A stretch of 64,000 nucleotides of DNA from Sorghum bicolor (taxonomy: Eukaryota; Streptophyta; Magnoliopsida; Poales; Poaceae). Positions within the stretch are counted from its first letter, which is position 1; each line of letters begins with the position of its first letter. A program made the translations under genes and the position numbers. Below are positions 52,581 through 63,670 of the stretch, piece by piece. A model generated the notes under the pieces. The model saw only the letters and a list, made by a program, of their open reading frames with translations, did no database searches and was not told the DNA's origin. The DNA is taken from the NCBI RefSeq assembly GCF_000003195.3, contig NC_012872.2:23956066-24020065 (forward strand), written 5' to 3'.

Positions 52581-53927
52581 CTATATCAAAATCAACTCAA
52601 TGAGATCTACAATATTTATTATAGACATATGCATCGACAACTGCCCTTTTAAAGTTTTTATAAATAGAAAGGAAGAGGGGGTTGGAGATCTCAAATGTGG
52701 TGATGTTGGAGAGACCAATAGATGGGAAGATGTTGCATATGAGCATGGAGTAAACGAAGTGGCTATGAAATAAATTCCATGCTCATTAATGTTATCTTCG
52801 TCTCCAATCTGAATGTTCGGAGTTTCTCCAAGATCGGTCACGTCTATGTCCTCTTCTGTAGTTGGATGAATCTCATCTTCAAAGGGAGTTAGGAACTCAC
52901 GATTTGAAATTGAGCCAAAGTCAGAATCCATTAAGGCTTCTTCCTTGTCCATCCATTCAATGGTGATAGCACATGGATTTTTAATGCCCTCCAGCCATTG
53001 ATTTTGCCCTTCTCGATCCTCCTTATGGTCTTGGTGACTCTTATGCATGGGATGTCTAGAGAGATTCATAGGATCATCGGGAGGTTCAAGAGAAAGAGCA
53101 AAGTAGAAATTATGAAGCTCAAGGATGGGTTTAAAGATATGTTTGAATGAGTCATCAAAAGTGGGTGTAGAAGGGGAGAAGATGAGATTGTCTTCTAAAT
53201 GGCTTCGCTCTCTTTCTATTGCATCACTTAAGATGCCATCCTTGAGTCTTTCTAGATGTCCATCAAAGGGATTGGATTTGAGATGCTTTCTAAGAGATCC
53301 CTTCTTAGGAAGGTTCAGACTATATGCACTCAAAGGTCTCTTATGAAGCAGGAAGTTTAAGCTCATCCCAAAATGAATTTCCAAAGGTAGAATTTCTTCT
53401 TCCCTTAGATGATTTTGGAGCACTACTAGTTTGGGTTGGATAGCCGAATCATGGGATTGAAATGTTTGGAAATCGGCTATTGAAACTTCGTTTTCTCGTG
53501 TGGGAGATGATTCCTTCTCTATCTCTATGATTTTTTTATGAAGACTAGTGCAAGAAGGACGTCCACGAATGAAGACATAGCTTGCTTTACTAATAACACA
53601 TAAAGAAAGAAAAACTCTACCAAAGGTTATATGATTAAGACCAGTGTGAAAATATCGAGGAAAAACATGGTCTTGTAGGGCTAGGTCTAAACCAGAATTT
53701 ATAGAAAGATTAAAAGATTCCCTAGGTGTAGCTAAAAGTTTATTATCTTCTTGATTAAAAGATAGGACCTTGGCTATAGAGAAGGGTTGGTTTTGACCTA
53801 TTGCAATTAACTCCGGACATAGATCATAATTAGGGGCAAAGAAAGGACTTGTTGACTCCCATGGTCTATGGCTGGTCTCCGAAGGTGCAAAAAACTCAAT
53901 AATAGGTGTGGAATTTGAGTTATCCAT
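52581..53927 (-). CDS. E2 leader ORF, 448 aa, unknown function
   Basis: It starts at the ATG at 53927, about 100 bp inside the primer site, where gag would normally be. I chose this ATG because the longer frame extends through the primer site and a run of hydrophobic residues encoded by AT-rich leader. The product is hydrophilic, rich in Ser, Pro, His and acidic residues. It has no Cys/His knuckle, no capsid motif I recognise and no membrane segment after the chosen start. Parts recur in E1 (101 aa, large internal deletion) and in E3 (a stub). It could be a diverged structural protein, a captured gene fragment, or a frame left open by chance in a young element. Confidence 0.5.
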   Translation of the reverse strand: MDNSNSTPIIEFFAPSETSHRPWESTSPFFAPNYDLCPELIAIGQNQPFSIAKVLSFNQEDNKLLATPRESFNLSINSGLDLALQDHVFPRYFHTGLNHITFGRVFLSLCVISKASYVFIRGRPSCTSLHKKIIEIEKESSPTRENEVSIADFQTFQSHDSAIQPKLVVLQNHLREEEILPLEIHFGMSLNFLLHKRPLSAYSLNLPKKGSLRKHLKSNPFDGHLERLKDGILSDAIERERSHLEDNLIFSPSTPTFDDSFKHIFKPILELHNFYFALSLEPPDDPMNLSRHPMHKSHQDHKEDREGQNQWLEGIKNPCAITIEWMDKEEALMDSDFGSISNREFLTPFEDEIHPTTEEDIDVTDLGETPNIQIGDEDNINEHGIYFIATSFTPCSYATSSHLLVSPTSPHLRSPTPSSFLFIKTLKGQLSMHMSIINIVDLIELILI

Positions 53928-54023
53928 AAAGATGGAAAAAATAAAAAGATAAAAGAATAAAAGTATAAAAGTATAATACAAGATAATAGCAAGACTCAAA
54001 GTTATGTCAACGAACCGTATTTC

Positions 54024-54041
54024 TCCTCGGCAACGGCGCCA
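54024..54041 (-). other. E2 primer binding site (tRNA-Asp type)
   Basis: The minus strand reads TGGCGCCGTTGCCGAGGA, one mismatch from the E1 site, eight bases inside the LTR. Confidence 0.75.
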
Positions 54042-54049
54042 GAAATGCT

Positions 54050-54995
54050 TCTTGATATTTGTTAACGCCATCAGAAAATGATCCGTAAGCGCACGGATAT
54101 CGGTGAGGACTTCACCCGAGAGGTTATCCAGAGTATCGTATTTATATTTTTACCACTGGGAGAAAGCGTGCATCTGACTAACCAAATCTATTGCTACTAC
54201 CCTTTAGGCTACAAACAATGTGACTCGATGTGAGTGATGTATAGAGAAGACTTCAACTGCACCCTCATTCTAACCTTGGTAAGGATCATCTACTATTCTA
54301 TTGGGGAGGCTTACAGAATCTAGACACCACAACGGATGTTCGACCCGCACCTATAAACCCTATCGAGGGCTACAAAGGTAACTCGGAAATGTCACGTTCC
54401 TCGCTACTACCACGGTCCGGCTAGACAGGGGATATCTATGAGTATCCCAGCCCAAACACCACGTTTACGCTAGAGATGATTACTCTAAACTCTACGCGAA
54501 GAGATCAAAGTAAACTCATAAACCAAAGAACAATAAAACAAAGAACTTACTAGAATTTAGAAGTCGAAATACTGAAGAATCCTAGGAGCAAGCCTCGGGT
54601 TAGGAGACTTTATCCCGCAAGTACAGGCCAGGCTTCCTCCGATCTACACCTCTACTCTATCTCTCTCAATCTAGTAGAAATAGTTCTACTCTCACATTGG
54701 ATGCTAAGACCTATGAGGTGGGAATCCTAAGGAACCTCTCTCTCTGAATCCTCTCTGGAAAATAGCTAATGAATAATGAGGATTGCCTCCTCCAGGGGCC
54801 AGGGGGCCTACTTATATAGCCTCTCCAAATGAACGTGGGCCGTCGGATCAAACCGACCTTAATCGCATAGTTTTCCTTGATCCCTTTAGTCGGTGGAGCA
54901 TAATCCGCGAGGTGGAGCCTGATTGGCTGAGACACCTGGGCGCCCATGGGGGTATTGGCTGAGACACCCGCTCGGCCTCCCGTTCGTTCCCGTGG
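54050..54995 (-). repeat. E2 5' LTR, left part (interrupted by Y)
   Basis: It starts TCTTGATATTTG, a mutated form of TGTTGATATTTGG, and follows family X until CGTGG (54991-54995), the target of Y. The rest is at 61649-61884. A TATA-like CTATATAAG lies on the minus strand at 54812-54818. Some blocks seen in the other X LTRs are missing, for example around 54365 and 54625. Confidence 0.85.
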
Positions 54996-56169
54996 TGATA
55001 CGACACGTTGTCCCGATCTTCACGACGTAGGATGAACACCGATAACTAGCTGAAGAACAGTCGGATAACTTGCTGCAAGCAGTGATAACTAGTGCAACCT
55101 GGCAAATAAAACTCGAAGCCAACCACCGTCTTTAACCGGCAACCTGAATCGAGGATTCGCCCAACCACACTATCAAAGAACAAACCAACACAGCCTACAA
55201 TCGATCAAGGAATACCTTGAAGAGAGTAGGAGCACCAATTGGGATCGGATGAAGCCGCCGCCTATGTAATCCTGCGAGGAAATCACACGAGCAATGGGAT
55301 AGAGATCACTCTCTGAATTTGTTAGCACGCAGCTGAACAAAGGGGTTCTGTATTTCAATTATCAAAAGTCTGAGATTACAGTGAGTCTTAGGGGGTATTT
55401 ATACTAGCAACAGCCCTGCTAGATAGGTATGAAAACGAAATAGAGTTTCTGAGGGAAGGCAATATGAATGGTCTCCTCGAAATGGATTCCCAAAGTGGCT
55501 TCGCGTAACTGTTGGCCTCGAGAGCAGTTTCCAATAAACTCACCATAACTTTTTATTGGGACGTCCAAATGATAAACCGTTTCTTGGGTGTGAAACTAGA
55601 CTCAAAGGGCTTTTCAGAAATATATGCCAACCAGCACGAAACATTGTAGATTGGTACAGGTTTACTTGGCAAGTTGAACCAACATTCTGTCACGATAGAC
55701 TGTTGACCTTCTGAGCAGTCTGTACTAATTCTGGTCTGCAGGCAACATGGAGTATCCAAACTGGTCTCCACTAGACTCATTCGAAGGTAGACTTGTCAAG
55801 CTTTCCAACAAGTCCTCATGGACCTTCATAGCTTTTGTGAGAATAAAGTTATGAAGATTTCTTGCACTGGTCCGTTTTTTACTTGTTCTGGAACTTGCAC
55901 TGGTCCGTTCTTCAGGGTCCGATTCATCCTTCTCTTCTTCTATATACCTGAGTACAATCAAGGTACAACACTTAGGTAGTATATAATTCTCATTAATATT
56001 AAAATGAATCTCACAAAGTAGCGCGTGGACCTCTTGTTGTAGCTTCTTTGCACGACTACGTGTAATCGGTCCATCGATGACTTGGGTTGGTGTCGGTGTA
56101 GGTGAAACTTAAGTAGGTGTAGCTTGACTTAGAGCTTGTGACATCTTGCTTGGTGGCGTGGTCATATCA
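54996..56169 (-). repeat. Y 3' LTR
   Basis: TGATACGACACG to GTCATATCA on the + strand. Its right edge is followed by TCCTCCCCCCTTG, which on the minus strand is the purine tract CAAGGGGGGAGGA (56170-56182). Confidence 0.9.
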
Positions 56170-56256
56170 TCCTCCCCCCTTGAAAAGGAGTCGTCCTCGA
56201 CTCTAAAGTGTCTTCACTTGTGAATAGTGAGAGATCAGCAACATTGAAGGAGTTGC

Positions 56257-58469
56257 TCACGCCATAACTTGCAGAAAGATCAATCTTGTATGCATTGTCA
56301 TTGATCTTCTCAAGAACAAGAAATGGACCATCTCCTCATTGCAGCAATTTTGATTTGCGCTGCTGAGGAAAGCGGGATCCTTGCGCAAGTGTATCCACAC
56401 CAAGTCCCCGGGTTCAAATAACACCTTCTTCCTATGTTTGTTCATACCTGCAGCCTTGCGTCCTGCCTTGAGTTCAATTGCTTCCTTGGTCTTCTTGTGT
56501 ACCTTCTTGATGTATGCAGCACGCTTGGAAGCTTCCATATTGGTTCTTTCCTCCAATGGAAAGGGCAACAAATCTATCGGAGCAATAGGTTTGAAACCAT
56601 ATACAATTTTGAAAGGACACATATTAGTGTTAGAGTGTACTTCCCTGTTATATGCAAACTCCACATGTGGCAAGCATTCCTCCCAAACCTTCAGGTTCTT
56701 TTTCACCATTGCTCGCAGCAACATGGACAATGTGTGATTCACTTTCTTATATTTCACAATGTATGAAAATGTTTCGATGAACTCAACCCATTTGGCATGA
56801 CGACGGTACAGTTTTGCTTGTCCTTTCAAGTATTTCAAAGCTTCATGATCAGAGTGAATAACAAATTCTTTTGGCCAGAAGTATTGCTGCCATGTTTCAA
56901 GTACACGTACCAAAACATATAATTCTTTATCATAGACAGAATAATTCAGTTGAGCACCTCCTAGTTTTTCACTAAAATATGCTACAGGTTTTCCTTGTTG
57001 TATAAAAACTCCTCCTATGCCAATTCTGCTAGCATCCCATTCAACTTCAAAAGTTTTAGTGAAATCAGGAAGAACAAGTAATGGTGCTTCAGTTAAACAT
57101 TTCTTTAGTTCTTGAAAAGCATTTTCTTGTGATTTTCCCCATTTAAAGTCAACACATTTTTTGTCAATTCATTCAAAGGAGCAGCGATGGTACTGAAATC
57201 TCTCACAAACCTCCTATAAAAACCAGCAAGGCCATGAAAACTTCTTACTTGACTTACATTTGTTGGAGTTGGCCAATCCTTGATGGCTTTCACCTTGCTT
57301 TCATCCACTTCAATGCCCTTTCCTGAAACAACAAAGCCAAGAAACACAACATGGTCTGTGCAAAAACTACACTTCTCAAGATTAGCAAATAATTTCTCCT
57401 TTCTAAGCTCTTGCAAGACTTGCCGAATATGATTCTCATCTTCCTCCAAAGACTTGCTGAAAATTAAGATGTCATCGAAGTAGACAACAACAAATTTTCC
57501 AATGAAAGCTCTCAAGACATGGTTCATGAATCTCATGAAAGTACTAGGAGCATTAGTCAAACCAAAAGGCATAATTAACCATTCATACAGCCCAAATTTT
57601 GTTTTAAATGCAGTTTTCCATTCATCCCCTATTTTCATTCTTATCCGATGGTATCCACTTCTCAAATCAATTTTAGTGAATATGGTGGAACCACTTAATT
57701 CATCAAGCATGTCATCTAAACGTGGAATAGGATGGCGATAGCGAACAATGATGTTATTTATAGCTCTACAATCAACACACATCCTCCAAGAACCATCTTT
57801 CTTAGGCACTAAAATTACAGGAACAGCACAAGGACTTAAACTTTCACGAACAAAACTTTTATCAAGAAGTTCTTGCACTTGCCTTTGTATCTCCTTTGTT
57901 TCTTCTAGATTGGTTCGGTATGGTGGTCGATTAGGTAGTGCAGCCCCTGGATTGAGATCAATTTGATGATCAATCCCATGAATTGGAGGTAGTCCCGCTG
58001 GTGTTTCTTCTAGAAAGACATCTCCATAGTCCTACAAAAGATGAGACACAACACTAGGAAGAGAGGTCATGTCGTTAGCTGAAATTAAAATGTCTTTGTA
58101 CACAAGTACAAAGAGCACTTGTTCGGGGTTGTTCCTCACTTCTCTCATTTCAGATTTTGTGGCTAGCATGACTAAATTCTCTCCCTCTCCTTTTCTTTTT
58201 CTCCCTCAAATTTGGCTTGTGGACTCACTCACCGAATTGTGGATGGCACTCACTTTCTTTTGCTCTCCTTCCTCTCTACTCACTGGAACAATTTCAGATT
58301 TCTTGTGTAAATGTTCTGCCACGATTTGTTGGGGTGTCATAGGCTTGAGAACAAACTTCTTCCCCATTAGATTGATAGTAAACTGATTTGTTCTCCCACA
58401 ATGTTGGCTATATCGATCATATTGCCATGGCCTTCCAAGCAGCAAGTGACACACCAACATAGGTGCCAC
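56257..58469 (-). pseudogene. pol: Y pol remnant: protease end, reverse transcriptase, RNase H, partial integrase
   Basis: Minus-strand frames in order: protease end (CHLLLGRPWQYDRYS, 58469-58206); reverse transcriptase (57878-57105, [15 protein letters not shown] and YFDDILIFS); RNase H (57100-56760, with SDHEALKYLKGQ); then a direct jump from VKYKK to the integrase C-terminal side (NLKVWEECLPHVEFAYNR and MCPFKIVYGF). The integrase zinc site and D,D,E core are absent, so integration is lost. Frameshifts separate the pieces near 58200, 57110 and 56340. Confidence 0.85.
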
Positions 58470-58477
58470 ATCACACT

Positions 58478-59521
58478 CTACTGTGTCAACATATTCACCA
58501 ATTTTAATGGAACATTTACTTTATATCCAATCTTGATATCTCCCAAATCATTCAGCCAATGTACATGATATGGATGAGGGTGTCGTAGCAGCTTCAGGCC
58601 AAGTTTATCACCCATCTCACGACTAGCAAGATTATGGCAGCTCCCTCCATCAATAATCACCTTCACCTCTTTATCATGCACCTTTGCTCTAGTTTCAAAT
58701 AATTTGTGTTGCTGCCCATTTTCAGCTTCATTTGCCAGAACACTCAAGATTTGAGTCATCTCAAGAGCAGCTCCTTGCTCAAACTCACAACAAGTAAGGT
58801 CCTCGTCTCCATGGGCTTCCTCCTCAATTCCCTCTTCACTAGCAAATTCAAATTCTCCATCATCATTCACAATGTTCACCTGGTTATTTGGGCACTCCTT
58901 ACTTATATGCCCAAGGCCTCCACACTTGAAGCTCTGAATTCCACTACTTCTAGAAGCAGAACCCACTAAAGTAGTGGTTGATGCTGCCAGTTTTGAACTT
59001 GGGACAGCAGTGTTCTTTCCACTAAAAGTACCCTGAAAATTAGATCGTGAGCCTCTACTTGAGTCTTTCACCGTAGATGATTCATCAGCAAACTTTGTTT
59101 TTGATTTGCTTCCTCTAGATAAATTCCTCGTAGATGGTTCAGCAGCAAATTTTGGCATGGTAAAATTCAGTTTGCCAAATCTTTCTTCATGGTTGCCTCT
59201 TTTATGACATCGGCGACCAAAACTGAGTTGGAAGCGGTTGTCATTAGCCTCATCTTCAGATTCATCATCATTTCGTCCACTATGTCTTCTTCCTTTACCA
59301 TGTGCAGCCCTCTGGTTCCTCCGACCTCCTCTTCTTCCATCACTATCTTCTCTATCTCCAATATGGTTGCTTGCACCATCATGAGGTGGATGATGCCTTC
59401 TGATTTCAGTCATAAGATTCTGAAGATCTTGTGTCAACCTCTCTTGCTTTTCTTCCATGCTTTGTCGGAGTTTATTAAATTGTGATATGGTAACACGATC
59501 TTTAATGTCCACTTGACCCAT
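58478..59521 (-). pseudogene. gag: Y gag-protease with capsid deletion
   Basis: A 347-aa frame from ATG 59521. The N terminus has a coiled-coil-like and charged Arg/Gly/Asp stretch (RRHHPPHDG). At FTMPKF the frame skips the expected capsid and goes to a Ser-rich linker. A single zinc knuckle follows, SFKCGGLGHISKEC, in which the first Cys of CX2CX4HX4C is Ser. The protease active site reads VIIDGGSCHNLAS. A frameshift near 58500 ends the frame before LLLGRPW. It would not form a normal particle. Confidence 0.85.
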
Positions 59522-60474
59522 CTTCCTGTAAGGTTAGCGGAATACAAATAATTTGTATTTGTGGAACATAAAAATTTGGTGTCTCTCACAACTCACCTCT
59601 CTAACCACCAAAGCTCTTATGAATTCCTCTGCTGCAGATTACAAGGAAAACAAATGTGTGGTGGCAACTGAAAGTGATGGCGAGGCGAATACAAGAACAG
59701 AGAGTACCGATTATGATGGTTTTTATGTGGAGCTTGGTTGGGAGTAATACACAAGGAATGCAATCTGAATTCTAGTTGTTGTAAAGTTAAGTAATGATCT
59801 AAACTAGAAGTTCTCTGCCTAGTGCTGATCAAAAGATTCGAAGTGTATAAATGGATCACACACGCAAAGAAATTTCAGAATTGATGCAAACAAGGAGTAT
59901 GATTGGGATGCAAGTGTTGCAATCAGACCCAACCAAAGTTTTGCACCAAACAAAGATAGCATACTGGTTGCAGAACTTGATATGAAACTTTCAGCACTTG
60001 TGCACATAAATCAACTAATCTTTCAGACTTTCTCTCTGAACCTTTCTCTATTTTTTTTTCACTTCACTTTTTTTTTGCACTTTCTTTTCTTTTTTTTTGA
60101 CGCACTTTTTTTTATAGAGCTAAACACATGGATCAGATTATGACACTTGCACAACTAAAGACAGAAATAAAACAACAACCAGTAGCTAAATAGGATCAAA
60201 GTTAACACAAAGGACGATATACACTATAGAGATTTTTTTGTGGGGATTTTTAGATATAAAAGAGGCACAAAGAACACGCGAAGGATAAATGATCAGCAAC
60301 TAAAACAAAGACTCTAATGGACTGCGACTTAACTGAACTCACTAAAATAATAGATTGAAACAAAGGTCTAAGCAATATATTTTTCTGGCTTTTTGGTGGA
60401 TAGGACGAAGCAAAAAATATATATGTAGCTAGGGATAAAATTCCTACCGTGGTAACGAAAGCTTTGATACCAGA
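59522..60474 (-). other. Y leader region with primer site and A-rich tract
   Basis: No gene seen between the 5' LTR and gag. The primer site is at 60461-60472 (minus strand TGGTATCAAAGC, one change from the usual initiator-Met site TGGTATCAGAGC). At 60049-60115 the + strand is almost pure T with interruptions, giving an A-rich leader in the transcript. Confidence 0.65.
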
Positions 60475-61648
60475 TGATTCGACACGTTGTTCCAATCTTC
60501 ACGACGTACGATGAACACCGATAACTAGCTGAAGAACAACCAGATACTTTGCTGCAAGCAGCGATAACTAGTGCAACCTAGCAAATAAAACTCGAAGCCA
60601 ACCATCGTCTTTAACCGGCAACCTGAATCGAGGATTCGCCGAACCACACTCTCAAAGAACCAACCAACACAGCCTACAATCAATCAAGGAATACCTTGAA
60701 GGGAGTAGTTGCACCAATTGGGAGCGGATGAAGCCGCCGCCTATGTAATCCCACGAGAAAATCACAAGAGCAAAGGGGTAGAGATCACTCTCTGAATTTG
60801 TTATCACGCAGCTGAACAAAGGGGTTCTGTATTTTAATTATCAAAAGTCTGAGATTACAGTGAGTCTTAGGGGGTATTTATACTAGCAACAGCCCTGCTA
60901 GATAGGTATGAAAACGAAATATAGTTTCTGAGGGAAGGCAATGTGAAAGGTCCCCTCGAAATGGATTCCCGAAGTCGCTTCGCGTGACTGTTGGCCTCCA
61001 GAGCAGTTTCCAATAAACTGACCATAACTTTTTATTGGCAAGTCCAAATGATAAACCGTTTTCTGGATGTGAAACTATACTCAAAGGGCTTTCCAGAAAT
61101 GTATGCGAACCAGCACGAAACATTGTAGATTGGTACAGTTTTACTTGGCAAGTTGTACCAACATTCTGTCACGACAGACTATTGACCTTCTGAGCAGTCT
61201 ATACTAATTCTGGTCTGCAGGCAACATGGAGTATCCAAACTGGTCGCTACTAGATTCATTGGAAAGTAGACTCATCAAGCTTTCCAACAAGTCCTCATGG
61301 ACCTTCATAGCTTTTGTGAGTAAAAAGTTATGAAGATTTCTTGCACTGGTCCATTTTTGACATCTTCTAGAACTTGCACTGGTCCGTTCTTCAGGGTCTG
61401 ATTCATCCTTCTCTTCTTCTATATACCTGAGTACAATCAAGGTACAACACATAGGTAGTATATAATTATCATTAATATTAAAATGAATCTCACAAAGTAG
61501 CGCGTGGACCTCGTGTTGTAGCTTCTTTGCACGACTACATGTAATCGGTCCATCGATGACTTGGGCTGGTGTCGGTGTAGGTGAAACTTGAGTAGGTGTA
61601 GCTTGACTTAGAGCTTGTGACATCTTGCTTGGTCGCGTGGTCATATCA
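60475..61648 (-). repeat. Y 5' LTR
   Basis: TGATTCGACACG to GTCATATCA on the + strand, 1174 bp. The minus strand has TATAAATA at 60882-60875, also present in the 3' LTR, as a likely core promoter. Confidence 0.9.
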
Positions 61649-61884
61649 CGTGGCTTCTGGACCCTTTTAGATGATAGAAAATTGCGCAGCACGTCAATAT
61701 CTCTATGTAAAACCGACGTGTGGGCCTTTCCTCCACATTTCCTGATAACCCCCTACAGAAATAGACAAACACCAAAACTCGTCGAATTCTGTCAGATAAA
61801 ACCCTAAGTCTAGGTGTTGGTTGCATTTGGATCCTTTTCTTTATTTATTTTATGATTAAATTTAGCACTTAAGGACCGTCAACA
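61649..61884 (-). repeat. E2 5' LTR, right part
   Basis: It resumes with CGTGGCTTCTGG after Y and ends CCGTCAACA, completing the family X LTR begun at 54050. It is followed by CCAGG. Confidence 0.87.
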
Positions 61885-62365
61885 CCAGGTATATCAGTAA
61901 TTATCTCATATTTATTTTCTGCATTTAAATTTTGCTTCTCAATTGCATGCTTACTTAAAAAATGTATTTTTCTAGTTCGACCAAATAACTTAGATATAAT
62001 TAACAAAACTTGAGAAGAGTGAATAGAAAAAAGGTGAGCTGGTGGGGCCACCATTGCCAGATCGGCCGACCTGGCTTTGTGGGTCCACCACCTTTCCCTC
62101 CACTCTGGCTAGAAGCTGGAATCCTATGAGTGGCATTGGATACCCTGGGGCTCCCAAGGGTAGGTCAACCAACCTTGCCTTTGTGCCACCAAGCATCATG
62201 CTACGTCCCAATGATGATGTCAAAGGATCCCATGCTCAACACACTAGCCAGAATTCGAGGTGAGATGGTCCAAAGCTCATGACTTTAGCTTAGGATGCTA
62301 CTTTAAGCACTTTGATGCTTTAGGGAACATGCCAATAGCCAAAGCTAGCATAGGGAGTAACAATG
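61885..62365 (+). other. Host sequence after E2, unassigned
   Basis: It continues the Z1 flank after the CCAGG duplication. It is AT-rich at first, then GC-richer with a short frame (62042-62263) that I do not recognise. At about 62366 it meets sequence matching Z1 gag from 1970 on, so a duplication or deletion junction must lie near here. Confidence 0.4.
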
Positions 62366-63670
62366 CATGGGCTGACCGGCATGGCCCATAGTCACCTTAA
62401 TGCCTCAGCTAGAGGGGCATTCTTGTAGAAAAATGTCAAGGATACCAAGGTCCTCATTGAAAAGATGGTCATCAACCAAGGATGGAATGAGGAGCACCTC
62501 TAGCCCAAGATGAGAGGTGTCTATGCCCTCAATGAGGTGGACATGCTCTCTGCCAAGATGGACCTCCTTATGAAGAGAACAGAGGAATCTTCTCTGAAAA
62601 GGGAATTGAGGCCATCCAGACCCCTGTCGTTGTTCATGCTGTGGAAACTGATCCATGGTGCGAGGTATGCGGAGGAGATGATCACTCGGGCAATAACTAC
62701 CCCGAGACCCAGGAGGAGGTGAACTACATCAACAACAACTTCAACAATGGGAACCGGCCCCAACAACAACAATGGAGTTCACGCCCCATCTACCAAGGCC
62801 AAGGTATGGGTTACAATAATAATTTTGGTAATTCCTTTGGTAACCAACCTTCTCTTAGAGATCTTGTGCTAGGCCAAACTAAAATTAATGATAGTATAGA
62901 GAATTGTGGCTAATGACAAGATCCTAGAAAGCCTTAGTGAGAAAATAGACAGCTTTAATTCTGCCATTAAGAATCAATTGAGCTTTAATAAAATGTTAGA
63001 AACACAGTTAGCTCAATTAGCGGCAGCTGTCCCATCATATGAACAAGGTAGGATCATAGGGAAACCTGAGGACCCGCTTGAGTCCGATAAAATAGTTTCT
63101 ACGAGGTATGGTAAGCCTCTGGTCTATTCAAATTGGGGATATCTCCTTGATCCCCCGTTCATCACAAAGAAGGATGACCTAGGCATGCCGACCCTCACTT
63201 GCAAGATCGGACCACAACATCTTCTGTGACTTTGGATCAAGTGTCAACATCATGTCCAAGGTAATTTATGAAAATCTGTTAGGGTGCGTTTTGCTCCCTA
63301 CCGTTATAAGATTGCAGATGGCGGACCAAACCATTCGGTTCCTGGAGGGAGTCGCTAAGGACATCTTGGTTAAAATCCAAGATGAATATGCCTCTGCCGA
63401 TTTCATCATCCACGACATGGGGGCAAACATCGACGTCCCTGTCATCCTGGGACGGCAATTCCTAAACACTGTGAACGCCGTCATCTATGTCGGGTCTGGC
63501 CAGATCCATCTACAGTTTGCAGGTAAGAGGATCAAATGTCCTTTCAAAGGCTATAAAACTAACATGCAGCCGAAGGACATGAAACCAGAGGAGAAACCTC
63601 GCGGCAAATTCTGCCAGAGGTACAACAAAGGCAAGTCAGCCAAAAAGGCCAAACAGAAGGAGGAACCTGC
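62366..63670 (+). pseudogene. gag-pro: Z2: second Athila-like gag-protease copy
   Basis: It aligns with Z1 from 1970 to 2640, 9882-10101 and 42241-42660 without E1 or E3. It carries the gag tail (NYINNNFNNGNRPQQQQ), the linker with PFITKKDD, and a protease C-terminal half with VPVILGRQFLN. A TAG near 62500, a two-base frame change near 62905 and a TGA near 63230 break the frame. It keeps CAG at 62710 where Z1 has TAG. It is cut at 63670 by another family X LTR. Confidence 0.82.

Larger units (their letters stand above)
54996..61648 (-). mobile_element. Y: decayed Ty3/gypsy element with tRNA-iMet primer site
   Basis: Two LTRs of exactly 1174 bp (54996-56169 and 60475-61648) flank 4.3 kb. The duplication CGTGG is perfect (54991-54995 and 61649-61653). 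The minus strand carries a primer site TGGTATCAAAGC, a purine tract, gag, protease, reverse transcriptase and part of RNase H and integrase. The capsid and the integrase core are missing. The LTRs differ at several percent of positions by eye, so it is far older than E5. It is probably a chromovirus-type element; no chromodomain is visible. Confidence 0.9.
42813..61884 (-). mobile_element. E2: Athila-like non-autonomous element hosting V and Y
   Basis: The LTR 42813-44043 pairs with an LTR split by Y (54050-54995 and 61649-61884). The duplication CCAGG is perfect (42808-42812 and 61885-61889). The primer site at 54024-54041 puts it on the minus strand. The interior carries a 448-aa leader frame of unknown function and non-coding sequence, and the protease seen in E1 and E3 is missing. 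V is inserted in the interior. Confidence 0.87.

Noticed and set aside
61885..62365. A host gene exon at 62042-62263
   Set aside because: A short frame without a recognisable domain, flanked by retrotransposon sequence, with no paired splice signals that convince me.
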